Assembly: GCA_039816825.1 (NCBI GenBank)
Contig: JBCBXA010000030.1
Coordinates: 1-28,840, forward strand
Source: JBCBXA01 sp039816825
GTDB taxonomy: Bacteria > Pseudomonadota > Alphaproteobacteria > Rhizobiales > Rhizobiaceae
Length of the DNA: 28,840 nt
Reading direction: 5' to 3'
Positions within the stretch are counted from its first letter, which is position 1, and every line of letters starts with the position of its first letter. Below, in pieces: positions 7,832-15,738 of the stretch. Made by a program: the position numbers and the translations under genes. A model generated the notes under the pieces. It had not been told where the DNA came from and did no database searches. It saw only the letters and a list, made by a program, of their open reading frames with translations.

Positions 7832-9337
7832 ATGAGCGGCTACATTCTCGCCATCGATCAGGGCACGACTTCATCTCGCGCCATCGTGTTTGACGACAAG
7901 CAGACCATCTGCGGCGTCGGCCAAAGAGAGTTCACCCAGCACTTCCCACAATCGGGCTGGGTGGAGCACGATGCCAACGAGATCTGGGATGGCGTGCTGG
8001 GCGTCTGCAAGGCGGCGCTTGCCGACGCGGGAATCACCGCCGCCGATCTGGCCGCCATTGGAATCACCAACCAGCGTGAAACCGTTTTCCTGTGGGACCG
8101 GGCCACTGGCGAGCCGGTGCACAAGGCCATTGTCTGGCAGGACCGACGCACGTCTGATTTCTGCGCCGAGTTGAAAGCCGCTGGGCACGAGGCTCTGTTC
8201 ACCCAGAAGACGGGTCTGCTGCTGGACCCTTATTTTTCCGGCACGAAAGTGCGCTGGCTACTCGACAATGTGGATGGTCTGCGACGCCGTGCGGAGGCGG
8301 GCGAACTGGCCTTTGGAACCGCCGACAGCTGGTTGATCTGGAAGCTGACAGGTGGCCAACGTCATGTCACTGACGCTACCAATGCTTGTCGCACGCTTCT
8401 TTTCAACATTGAGACCCAGGCTTGGGACACGGAGTTGCTCGACATTATGGGTGTTCCGGCAAACCTGTTGCCCGATGTGTTGGATTGCGCAGCCGACTTC
8501 GGGACAGCCACTGCCGACCTCTTGGGCGCAGAGGTGCCCATTCTGGGCGTCGCCGGCGATCAGCACGCCGCCACCATCGGTCAGGCCTGTTTTGAGCCGG
8601 GCATGTTCAAATCCACCTACGGCACGGGCTGTTTTGCACTGCTCAATACGGGCGATAAGCAGGTGCCGTCCGAAAATCGGTTGCTGACGACGCTGGCTTA
8701 CCGTCTGGACGGCAAGGTCACCTATGCCCTCGAAGGTTCCATCTTCATTGCGGGGGCCGCCGTTCAGTGGTTGCGGGACGGCCTGAAGATTCTGGATGAT
8801 GCATCCAAGTCGGGAGGCATGGCCGCCGGAGCCGATGACAGCCAGCAGGTCTATCTCGTGCCGGCCTTCACCGGCATGGGCGCGCCCTATTGGGATGCCG
8901 AAGCGCGGGGCGCCATGTTTGGCCTCACTCGCAACACCGGCCCCAACGAAGTGGCGCGGGCGGCGCTTGAGGCTGTCTGTTACCAGACGCGTGACTTGCT
9001 GGAAGCCATGCAGAAAGACTGGGGTGCCGGTGGTCAGACGGCCAGCGACACGGTGCTCCGGGTCGATGGCGGTATGGTGGCCAGTGATTTCACCATGCAA
9101 TTCCTGTCCGACATTCTCGACGCTCCGGTGGATCGACCGGAAATCCTGGAAACAACCGCGCTGGGTGCCGCGTGGCTCGCCGGGTCGAAAGCGGGTGTCT
9201 GGCCCGACAGGGCAGCCTTTGCCGACCGCTGGAAGCTCGAGCGCCGTTTCGAAGCTGACATGGACGATCAGACGCGCGCAGCCAAATATGCGGGCTGGAA
9301 AGACGCCGTGGCTCGCACTTTGACGGAATCGAGCTGA
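7832..9337 (+). CDS. glpK: Glycerol kinase
   Basis: GlpK phosphorylates glycerol with ATP to give sn-glycerol 3-phosphate in the cytoplasm. At 501 residues it is full length. It has the FGGY-kinase ATP motif DQGTTSSR (9-16), glycerol-binding R82/E83 in ITNQRETV, W102, Y134 in DPYFSGTK, the catalytic base D243 in AGDQ, and YGTGCF near 263. The loop that binds fructose-1,6-bisphosphate in E. coli GlpK (GGKGGTR) is absent here, as is the E. coli EIIA-Glc contact segment, so those controls probably do not apply. ATG 7832 follows a strong GGGAGG at 7821-7826. No glpF, glpD or glpR lies nearby. It probably forms a unit with the VOC gene four bases downstream. Confidence 0.97.
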   Translation: MSGYILAIDQGTTSSRAIVFDDKQTICGVGQREFTQHFPQSGWVEHDANEIWDGVLGVCKAALADAGITAADLAAIGITNQRETVFLWDRATGEPVHKAIVWQDRRTSDFCAELKAAGHEALFTQKTGLLLDPYFSGTKVRWLLDNVDGLRRRAEAGELAFGTADSWLIWKLTGGQRHVTDATNACRTLLFNIETQAWDTELLDIMGVPANLLPDVLDCAADFGTATADLLGAEVPILGVAGDQHAATIGQACFEPGMFKSTYGTGCFALLNTGDKQVPSENRLLTTLAYRLDGKVTYALEGSIFIAGAAVQWLRDGLKILDDASKSGGMAAGADDSQQVYLVPAFTGMGAPYWDAEARGAMFGLTRNTGPNEVARAALEAVCYQTRDLLEAMQKDWGAGGQTASDTVLRVDGGMVASDFTMQFLSDILDAPVDRPEILETTALGAAWLAGSKAGVWPDRAAFADRWKLERRFEADMDDQTRAAKYAGWKDAVARTLTESS

Positions 9338-9341
9338 GCTC

Positions 9342-9725
9342 ATGGCACACATGACCCAGATAACACCCTTTGTCCCTTGTCGGGACCTGGACGTTTCGCT
9401 GGCGTTCTACCGCGATATTCTGGGTTTCGAAGTCGGGTTCCTGACCGAAGGTGTTTACGCCTTCGTGCGTCGCGACCAGGTGGCCGTGCGCTTGTTGCAA
9501 GTGTCGCCGGACGTCGATTTGACGTCGGAAGAGCGTCAGAACAGCTTCTACATCGATACGGACCATGTGGACGAGCTCTTTGGCGAGTTGCAGCCAGCTC
9601 TGTCTCGATTGCCGGACGCTCGTGTGCGTGCACCCTTCGACCAGGATTACGGGCAGCGAGAATTTCATGCGGCTGATCCGGACTGCACACTGGTCTTTTT
9701 TGGCGCAGCTATCAGAAATCACTAG
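9342..9725 (+). CDS. VOC-family (glyoxalase/bleomycin-resistance-like) protein
   Basis: A 127-residue single-module vicinal-oxygen-chelate protein. The N-terminal part, ITPFVPCRDLDVSLAFYRDILGFEVGF, is the standard beta-alpha-beta opening of this superfamily. The C-terminal GQREFHAADPDCTLVFFG carries the glutamate expected in the DPDG-type end. Members include glyoxalases, dioxygenases and antibiotic-binding proteins that act as homodimers; the substrate cannot be told from sequence. The usual fourth-strand glycine is replaced (DPDC, not DPDG). ATG 9342 lies four bases after the glpK stop, suggesting translational coupling; ATG 9351 is an alternative. Any link to glycerol use is inference from position only. 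Confidence 0.8.
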   Translation: MAHMTQITPFVPCRDLDVSLAFYRDILGFEVGFLTEGVYAFVRRDQVAVRLLQVSPDVDLTSEERQNSFYIDTDHVDELFGELQPALSRLPDARVRAPFDQDYGQREFHAADPDCTLVFFGAAIRNH

Positions 9726-9767
9726 AGAAAAAGCAAAGCCCGGCGGAGCGGAACTCTGCGCCGGGCT
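9724..9767 (-). terminator. Rho-independent terminator of the convergent gap, minus-strand polarity
   Basis: A perfect 9-bp stem, AGCCCGGCG (9737-9745) with CGCCGGGCT (9759-9767), has a small inner GAG/CTC pairing in its 13-base loop. Read on the minus strand the stem is followed by TTTGCTTTTTC (9736-9726), a good U-tract. It would end transcripts coming leftward from the penicillin-binding protein gene or from a promoter within the gap. On the plus strand it directly follows the VOC gene but lacks a T-run. Confidence 0.75.
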
Positions 9768-9877
9768 GATCAGAGCGCAGGTGCGTCTTGCACCCACAGC
9801 TACCTCGTAGTCGCCTTCCTATGACAGCCATCTGTGACAGGGCGGTGACGAATGACACTGAGATGGTCTGCTCCAAA

Positions 9878-9896
9878 GGTTAACAAATCCTTAACC
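9878..9896. promoter_or_regulatory. CtrA-type binding box (TTAA-N7-TTAAC)
   Basis: GGTTAACAAATCCTTAACC contains TTAA (9880-9883), seven bases, then TTAAC (9891-9895). That is the consensus of the alphaproteobacterial cell-cycle regulator CtrA. It is also a 6-bp inverted repeat (GGTTAA/TTAACC). It sits in the gap between two convergent genes, 30 bases past the end of the penicillin-binding protein gene, so no annotated gene starts near it. The motif match is direct; binding is inference. Confidence 0.5.
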
Positions 9897-9925
9897 TCTG
9901 CGGTTCCTGACGGCCGTCGCACCGT

Positions 9926-12217
9926 TTACTCTCCAAAGAGGATCCCTGTAATCGAGCGCGGCTGGCGCTGATTGGAAGCGACACCACCCCCTATGTTTGC
10001 GCCTGGCCTTGGACCATTGCCCTGTTGTGCAATGGGTCGAAGTGGTGCGGCAGATGGAGTGTCTTGTTGCGCCACGGCCTGATTGCCGGGGACAAGGCCC
10101 GCCGGCTTCACACCAGGGCCCAAGCCAGGGACATTGGGAGCGACCAGCCTTGGGTCCCACCTTGGCGTGATCGCAATTAGGTCTGGAAGATCCACAAAGC
10201 CTGGCAGGCGTTTCGCTGGAACGCCCTCGTGAGCCGCGAGCATGAAGCGGTGCCATGCCCGGGTTGGCATGGAGCCGCCCGTCACCTTTTTGGTGGGCTT
10301 TCCGTCATCATTGCCAAACCAGATGCCGGTTGTGAGGTTGGAGGTGTAGCCCACGAAAAGTGCGTCCCGGAAGTTCTGGCTGGTCCCCGTCTTGCCCGCA
10401 ACTTGCCAATTGTCCAACCGGGCGGACCGCCCAGTGCCGCCGTTCACCACGCCGCGCAGCATGGTGTTCATCATGGAGACTTCTCGCTGGCCCATGACGC
10501 GGGACCCATCATGCTTGGGCCGCTGATAGAGCACCTTGCCGCCGCGCGTCTCGATGCGGTCGATGACTGTGGGTCTGATGTCAAAGCCGCCATTGGCGAA
10601 CGGCGCATAAGCAGCCGTCAGTTCGAGAAGTGACACTTCCGAAGTGCCCAGGGCCAGAGAGGCATTCTTGCTGAGCTTGGAGGTGATGCCGAGGCGTTGC
10701 GCGGTGTCCGCCACTGCCTTGGGGCCCATTTCCACGGTCAGTCGTGCCGCCACCGTGTTGGAGGATTTGGCGAGGGCATAATCCAGTGTGATCGGCCCGC
10801 GATATTGACCATCATAATTCTTGGGTGCCCACGAGCCCACCGTAATTGGTGCGTCCTGCCGCACGGTGCGCGGTGTGGCGCCGCGTTCCAAAGCCGCCAG
10901 CCAGACGAACGGCTTGAAGGCCGAGCCCGGCTGCCGTTTGGCTTCGACAGCCCGGTTGAACTGGCTATCCTTATAGTCCTTGCCGCCCACCAAAGCGCGA
11001 ACCGCGCCTGTACCGTCAATGGAGACAAGAGCGCCTTGCCCAACATTCAGTGTGGATCCGTCGCTGTCCAGGGCGTCGGTGATCACCTGATCGGCATAGG
11101 CTTGCAGCTCGCCATCGATGGAGGTGCGCACCACCAGATCCCCTTCGACATCGCCGACCAGTTTGGGCAAGCGGTTCATCACCCAATCGGCCACATAATG
11201 TTCTGCGCCGGACCAGTAGCGTTCCGCGCGCTGGGGCCCGACATGGGCAGCCTGGGCATGTTGCTGGCGCGTGATGGAGCCATCCCGCAACATCGCCGCC
11301 AGCACCAGTTCTGCTCGAGCATCTGCCGCCTCCGGGTCGCGGGCCGGAGAAAGACGCGAGGGGGCCTTTAGAAGGCCTGCAAGAAGAGCGGCCTCGGACA
11401 GGGTCACATCTTTGGCCGATTTGTTGAAGTAGCGCAGGCTCGCAGCCTCAACGCCGGTCGCGCCGGAGCCGAAATAGACCCGGTTGAGGTACATTTCGAG
11501 AATCTGGTCTTTGTCGTATTTTTGTTCGAGCCAGATCGCGAGCACGGCCTCCTGCACTTTGCGCCCGATTGAGCGCTCCGGTGTCAGAAACAGGTTTTTG
11601 GCCAACTGTTGGGTCAGGGTCGAGCCGCCCTGCACAACGCGGCCCGCCATGGCGTTGCGCATCATGGCCCGGCTAAGCCCGATCGGATCGACGCCAAAAT
11701 GGTGTTCGAAGCGACGGTCCTCAATCGCAATGACAGCCGCAGGAATATGAGGCGACATTTCACTCAGGGAGATCGCCCGCCCGCCGGTCACACCCCGGTT
11801 GGCAAGCAGCTTGCCGTCCACGTCTAGAATGCGCACGTTTGGCGCCCGCTCCGGCACGGCCCATCCGGAGGAGTGGGGCATCTGCGCCGCATACCAGCCG
11901 ACAATGGCCAGCACCGCGATGCCGCCCCAAAGGCCGAAGGTGAACCCCCAATAGGTGACGAAGCGCGCCACCCGCACCGTGAACGGAGACTGATTTCGCC
12001 GTGAGCGCGACTTCCGTCGCGCTGATCCCGAGCGTTTGGATTTGGCGACTGGCTTGCGCTTTGTCGCTGTGGAAGTGCGATCCGCAGCGCTCAGGCGCAT
12101 ACCGCCTTTTTTGGTGTTCGATCCGCCGCCCGCGCTGAAACGGGGTTCAATCCGACCTTTGGCAGAGCTGTTTCGGCCCGAGCCATTTCGGGAAGATCTG
12201 TTTCTGGAAGACGCCAA
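9926..12217 (-). CDS. Bifunctional class A penicillin-binding protein (PBP1A family)
   Basis: This protein polymerises glycan strands and cross-links peptides in the periplasm. It has 763 residues from the TTG at 12217. A very basic, Ser/Arg-rich cytoplasmic tail (1-80) precedes one membrane helix (about 87-110). The GT51 transglycosylase domain has catalytic E166 in EDRRFEHHFG and the GGSTLTQQLAKN motif at 197-208. The transpeptidase domain has the SxxK serine S432/K435, the SSN motif at 485-487, and KTG at 609-611. A Pro/Gly/Gln-rich tail ends it. All catalytic motifs are intact. The start is uncertain: an in-frame ATG at 12100 with AAGG just upstream would give 724 residues with a shorter tail. 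It is divergent from the acyltransferase gene. Confidence 0.93.
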   Translation of the reverse strand: MASSRNRSSRNGSGRNSSAKGRIEPRFSAGGGSNTKKGGMRLSAADRTSTATKRKPVAKSKRSGSARRKSRSRRNQSPFTVRVARFVTYWGFTFGLWGGIAVLAIVGWYAAQMPHSSGWAVPERAPNVRILDVDGKLLANRGVTGGRAISLSEMSPHIPAAVIAIEDRRFEHHFGVDPIGLSRAMMRNAMAGRVVQGGSTLTQQLAKNLFLTPERSIGRKVQEAVLAIWLEQKYDKDQILEMYLNRVYFGSGATGVEAASLRYFNKSAKDVTLSEAALLAGLLKAPSRLSPARDPEAADARAELVLAAMLRDGSITRQQHAQAAHVGPQRAERYWSGAEHYVADWVMNRLPKLVGDVEGDLVVRTSIDGELQAYADQVITDALDSDGSTLNVGQGALVSIDGTGAVRALVGGKDYKDSQFNRAVEAKRQPGSAFKPFVWLAALERGATPRTVRQDAPITVGSWAPKNYDGQYRGPITLDYALAKSSNTVAARLTVEMGPKAVADTAQRLGITSKLSKNASLALGTSEVSLLELTAAYAPFANGGFDIRPTVIDRIETRGGKVLYQRPKHDGSRVMGQREVSMMNTMLRGVVNGGTGRSARLDNWQVAGKTGTSQNFRDALFVGYTSNLTTGIWFGNDDGKPTKKVTGGSMPTRAWHRFMLAAHEGVPAKRLPGFVDLPDLIAITPRWDPRLVAPNVPGLGPGVKPAGLVPGNQAVAQQDTPSAAPLRPIAQQGNGPRPGANIGGGVASNQRQPRSITGILFGE

Positions 12218-12439
12218 CGCAACACTCTTCTCTGCCGCCCATACATTTCGGGCTTTGATGCAGTGTGAGTGGCGCCGCTTAAATCGGCATGAAGAAATGT
12301 CTTACCGGATGCCCCAAAAGCCCGATTTCGACCAAATCCGACAACCGGCTGGTAACCCTAATGGCCGCATCGCGGGGCCGTGAAGGGAATCGAAGCACTT
12401 GCAATGCTAAAAGGCCGCGTCAGCTAAAACAGGTGTGCC

Positions 12440-13603
12440 ATGTCCATGTCCGGTTCCAACGTTCAAGCCTCTGCCGGTCGCGTCGCCAGCCGCGTCGATT
12501 GGGTCGATGCTGCCAAGGGTATCTGCATCATTCTCGTTGTGATGATGCACTCGACACTGGGTGTTCAGGACAGGCTAGGCGTTGGCTACATGGATTGGCC
12601 GGTCGCGTTTGCCAAGCCGTTCCGCATGCCAGACTTCTTTCTTCTTTCGGGACTGTTTTTGGCGGCCACCATCAATCGCCCCTGGGCTCTCTATACCGAC
12701 CGCAAGGTGGTGCACTTCGCCTATTTTTACGTGCTGTGGTTTGTCATACAGTTTGGCCTCAAGCTGCCCATCGCAATAGGTGAACTTGGCGTTGGCGGCG
12801 CCTTGTTGGCCGCCTTCACCGACTTTGTGAACCCGCACTCCACGCTCTGGTTCATCTACATTCTACCGTTCTTCTTCATTGCCACACGCCTTTTGCGAGC
12901 CGTTCCGGTTGCTGCCGTCTTCCTTATTGCCGTTGCGCTCAACGCTGCGCCGATCAGTACGGGTGCTGTGCTGATCGATCAGTTTGCCACGCAATATGTC
13001 TACTTCTTTGCGGGCTATGCTTTTGCGCCGTGGATTTTCCGACTGGCCGAGTGGGCGCGCTCCCAGGCGCTCATGGCTGCTGCGCTGCTGGGTGCGTGGT
13101 TCCTGGTCAACACGTTTCTGGCCTTCACGCCAGCGCCGGCTGCGCTGGATGGGTTTTCTGATGTGTTGGCCGACCTGCCGCTTATGGCTGTTGCGCTCGG
13201 CTTTGCGGGTGCCATGGCCATCGTCATGTTCTCATCACTGCTCACCATGCCCACCGGGCGGGACTGGCCACGCCATGTGCCACCCCGTCCCATCACACGC
13301 TTGCTGCAGCATGCGGGAGCCAATTCGATTGCGATCTACCTTGCCTTCTTCTTTCCCATGGGCGTCACGCGGTCCGTGCTGATCAAATTCGTGCCGGAGC
13401 TTGGATCGGGAACGATTGCACTGGTCACGACCACCGTCGCCGTGCTCAGCCCGCTTGCGCTGCTCTGGTTGATCAACCGTTTCAACCTGGGTCATTTCCT
13501 GTTCCGCCGTCCGGCGTGGGCCGTGACTGCGTGGAAACCCGGAGAACGAGAAAACCGGCAGAACGGCCGTGGGCCCAAAGCGCAGATCGCTCCAGCAGAG
13601 TAG
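12440..13603 (+). CDS. Acyltransferase-3 family membrane protein
   Basis: A 387-residue polytopic inner-membrane protein with about ten hydrophobic helices. The opening RVDWVDAAKGICIILVVMMHS fits the acyltransferase-3 family, whose first helix carries a conserved Asp/Arg-Gly segment and a catalytic-type His (here D23 and H37). Members of this family transfer acetyl, succinyl or other acyl groups to exported sugars such as O-antigen, exopolysaccharide, periplasmic glucans or peptidoglycan. The substrate cannot be told here. The tail after the last helix is basic and hydrophilic. ATG 12440 is used; ATG 12446 is equally possible and the ribosome-binding site is weak. It is divergent from the PBP gene across a 222-base gap, and its stop is two bases from the end of the convergent P460 gene. 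Confidence 0.8.
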   Translation: MSMSGSNVQASAGRVASRVDWVDAAKGICIILVVMMHSTLGVQDRLGVGYMDWPVAFAKPFRMPDFFLLSGLFLAATINRPWALYTDRKVVHFAYFYVLWFVIQFGLKLPIAIGELGVGGALLAAFTDFVNPHSTLWFIYILPFFFIATRLLRAVPVAAVFLIAVALNAAPISTGAVLIDQFATQYVYFFAGYAFAPWIFRLAEWARSQALMAAALLGAWFLVNTFLAFTPAPAALDGFSDVLADLPLMAVALGFAGAMAIVMFSSLLTMPTGRDWPRHVPPRPITRLLQHAGANSIAIYLAFFFPMGVTRSVLIKFVPELGSGTIALVTTTVAVLSPLALLWLINRFNLGHFLFRRPAWAVTAWKPGERENRQNGRGPKAQIAPAE

Positions 13604-13605
13604 AG

Positions 13606-14220
13606 CTATCTGAGGTGGGCGTCATCACAGGGCGCCCGACCCTCCAGCGCACAACTGACCTTCTGAACACGTCCGGTGTCGGCAAAACGCCTGAGAAGGC
13701 TCAGCGTGAAAGGCGGTGCCCCCTGCCCTGAATTGGTGTGGCACATGTGGCAGGCATCCGGTGCCTTTCGGGTTGAGAAATCCACTGTGCCACCCGCCTG
13801 CACGGGCTTGAAACGACCGTAACTCCAGCCTTGATCGTCGGCAGCGGAGAGCTTTTGCCGCGTGTCGACGAAGCCGAAGTTCAAAAAACCGCTCATCACT
13901 TCAATGGCGAACATGGTGCCAACCGGCACTTCACCGCCCTTGGCCAGCGCGTCCACCGCGAAGCTTGAGACGGACGCGCGGCGAACCGTGCCGTCATCCC
14001 GCAGGATCAGCGCATAGGGCGTCATGGGCTGGCCGAAGGTCGGCTCTCCAAATGGGTCCTGCAGGATGGCCTGATTTGCGTAGGCCGGACGGTTCTCTGA
14101 GGCGTTCAACATGCTGGGCACGAGCATGAGGATTGCCACAGCCAGCGCCGCCACCAGGATCAAGATGCTGTTCCAGCGGCGGCGGCTCGTTTGCTTTGGC
14201 CTGTCAGGGCGCGAAATCAT
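13606..14220 (-). CDS. Membrane-anchored cytochrome P460-like protein
   Basis: A 204-residue protein with a basic N-terminus and one membrane segment (about 18-37), so the rest is probably periplasmic. Near the C-terminus it has a c-type heme-binding motif CHMCH (157-161). It is preceded by GWSYGRFKP and followed by small polar and hydrophobic residues, the arrangement seen in cytochrome P460 proteins. Characterised P460s oxidise hydroxylamine or bind nitric oxide and carry a Lys-crosslinked heme; whether the crosslinking lysine exists here I cannot tell. The start ATG overlaps the stop of the aldo-keto reductase gene in ATGA (14217-14220), so translation is probably coupled. Two extra cysteines at about 190 and 198 could form a disulfide. 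Confidence 0.65.
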   Translation of the reverse strand: MISRPDRPKQTSRRRWNSILILVAALAVAILMLVPSMLNASENRPAYANQAILQDPFGEPTFGQPMTPYALILRDDGTVRRASVSSFAVDALAKGGEVPVGTMFAIEVMSGFLNFGFVDTRQKLSAADDQGWSYGRFKPVQAGGTVDFSTRKAPDACHMCHTNSGQGAPPFTLSLLRRFADTGRVQKVSCALEGRAPCDDAHLR

Positions 14221-15221
14221 GCCTCCATGGGTGGCATATCCTTCATTACGCTGTCGATACGCTTAATCTGATCTTCCGACAGCGCTCCCTGCTCGATGAC
14301 GCTCATATTGTCATGCACCTGTTTCACGTTCCGGCATCCGGGGATGGGCAGCGCGTGGGGAGCGGTGGCCAGCACCCAACCAAGGGCGCCCTGGGCCGGG
14401 CTGCGTCCGCCCTCGGTGACTATGGCACGCAGCTTTTCAAGCATCTCCAGCATGGCTGGCAGCGGCTGACCGTCTTCATCAAAGTAGATCATCCAGTCCG
14501 CACCGGCGGCCCGAATATCTCCGGCACCGAATGTCACTTGCGAGCCGGTATATTTTCCACTCAGCAGCCCCATGGCGAGGGGCTGGCGAATGATCGACAG
14601 GATGTCGGCCTGTGCCGTGGCAGCCAGAACATCATCCGCCCGGCGGAAAATGTTCATATCGTGCTGCGCGCCGACAAAGCCTGGGCGATTTGCATAAGCG
14701 ACGGCATTGCCAAGATCGTTCGTGCTCCAGCCAAAGGCGCCGATCACACCGGCGTCACGCAACTCGTCCAGCGTGTCGAATGTCGCCTTTGCCTCTTCCT
14801 TGTCGAACCCGTCCAGGTGAAACTGCATCAGGTCAATCTGATCGACGCCCAGCCGTATGCGGCTTTCCTCAACCGCCTGACGCACATAGTCCGGGTCGGC
14901 GCGTTCACCCTTGGCATGCCTGCCCTCAAACGGATGGCCGAATTTAGTGGCAACGACGAACTCTGACCGATCAATGGCACTGTCTTTGAGGGCGCGTCCC
15001 ACGATCTCTTCAGAATGACCGCCGCCATAAATGGCTGCCGTATCGATGAAGCGCACGCCCATTTCAAAAGCGGCGTGGAGTGCGGTAAGGCTCTTGCCAT
15101 CGTCGACATTGGACCAGCCGATGGGCGCGCCATCCCAATACATTTCGCCGCCCATGACCCACGTCCCGATGCCGATGCGGGGGATGGTTTTGCCGTTCCA
15201 GAGTGTGATGGTCTCAGCCAT
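14217..15221 (-). CDS. Aldo/keto reductase
   Basis: A 334-residue NAD(P)H-dependent oxidoreductase with the (beta/alpha)8 barrel of the family. The catalytic tetrad is visible: D60 in VRFIDTAAIYGGG, Y65, K93 in VVATKFG, and H135 in LMQFHLD. The C-terminal coenzyme site is recognisable in ALPIPGCRNVKQVHDN. The sequence resembles the YajO/YakC-type reductases that act on small aldehydes and ketones; the real substrate is unknown. ATG 15221 has AGGAG at a good distance. It overlaps the end of the merR-type gene by eight bases and its stop overlaps the P460 gene start. All three are therefore one operon, likely switched by the MerR-type regulator. Confidence 0.92.
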   Translation of the reverse strand: MAETITLWNGKTIPRIGIGTWVMGGEMYWDGAPIGWSNVDDGKSLTALHAAFEMGVRFIDTAAIYGGGHSEEIVGRALKDSAIDRSEFVVATKFGHPFEGRHAKGERADPDYVRQAVEESRIRLGVDQIDLMQFHLDGFDKEEAKATFDTLDELRDAGVIGAFGWSTNDLGNAVAYANRPGFVGAQHDMNIFRRADDVLAATAQADILSIIRQPLAMGLLSGKYTGSQVTFGAGDIRAAGADWMIYFDEDGQPLPAMLEMLEKLRAIVTEGGRSPAQGALGWVLATAPHALPIPGCRNVKQVHDNMSVIEQGALSEDQIKRIDSVMKDMPPMEA

Positions 15222-15579
15222 GGGTTTTCTCCTGTTGGGGGGCGTAAACGGACAGTTTGTGGTCGAGGTAGCGCTCGCAGGCCTCGAGCTCCCGGCGGCG
15301 CTGGGCCAGCACGGTGCGATGGCGCAACAGGATGGCGTAGCGCTCTGAGGTGTCGGTGGTTCCAGAATGGACGGACACTGCAAATGCCCGCATGTCGGCT
15401 TGGGGCATGCCAGTCTGCCGCAGCCAGTTCAGCTGTGTCATCCATTGGATGTCTTCGGCAGTGAACCGCCGCTGACCGTCGGCTCCGCGCCCGATGGGCT
15501 GCAACATGCCGATCTTTTCATAGTAGCGAATGGTGTCGATGCTCAGCCCGCTTTGGGCAGATGCTTCAGCAATGCGCAT
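15214..15579 (-). CDS. MerR-family transcriptional regulator
   Basis: A 121-residue activator. The N-terminal winged helix is clear in MRIAEASAQSGLSIDTIRYYE and IGMLQPIGRGADGQRRF, with the family's RYYE and G-x-R-x-Y/F segments. A dimerisation helix (about 70-110) contains regular Leu/Arg residues. There are no cysteine metal ligands of the MerR/CueR/ZntR kind and the effector region is only about 20 residues, so it more likely senses an organic or redox signal, as the regulators paired with aldo-keto reductases do. ATG 15579 has GAGGAG upstream. The gene overlaps the reductase start by eight bases. The operator-promoter at 15606-15636 suggests it controls its own operon. Confidence 0.9.
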   Translation of the reverse strand: MRIAEASAQSGLSIDTIRYYEKIGMLQPIGRGADGQRRFTAEDIQWMTQLNWLRQTGMPQADMRAFAVSVHSGTTDTSERYAILLRHRTVLAQRRRELEACERYLDHKLSVYAPQQEKTHG

Positions 15580-15605
15580 GGTGATCTCCTCAACGTTCAC
15601 CGCCA

Positions 15606-15636
15606 GCGCTACCAGCCTGGAGTAACTCCAGGTCAA
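15606..15636 (-). promoter_or_regulatory. MerR-type promoter/operator of the merR-AKR-P460 operon
   Basis: On the minus strand TTGACC (15636-15631) is followed, 19 bases later, by TAGCGC (15611-15606) as -35 and -10. A perfect dyad, CCTGGAG-TAA-CTCCAGG, lies at 15616-15632 within the spacer. A 19-base spacer with a central palindrome is the hallmark of MerR-family promoters, where the activator twists DNA to align the elements. It predicts a start about 20 bases before the merR ATG. Confidence 0.8.
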
Positions 15637-15738
15637 GCGTTGATTTGCACTTTTTCCGATTTGCCTTTGACCCCTTCCAACCTTTACTCACGGGCCAACC
15701 ACTCCTTGTGAGTGGGCACTTCAAGAGGCGATGCGGAT

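Noticed and set aside
8258..9352. Open minus-strand frame of 364 codons opposite glpK
   Set aside because: It mirrors the glpK reading frame and shows no motif; glpK is unambiguous.
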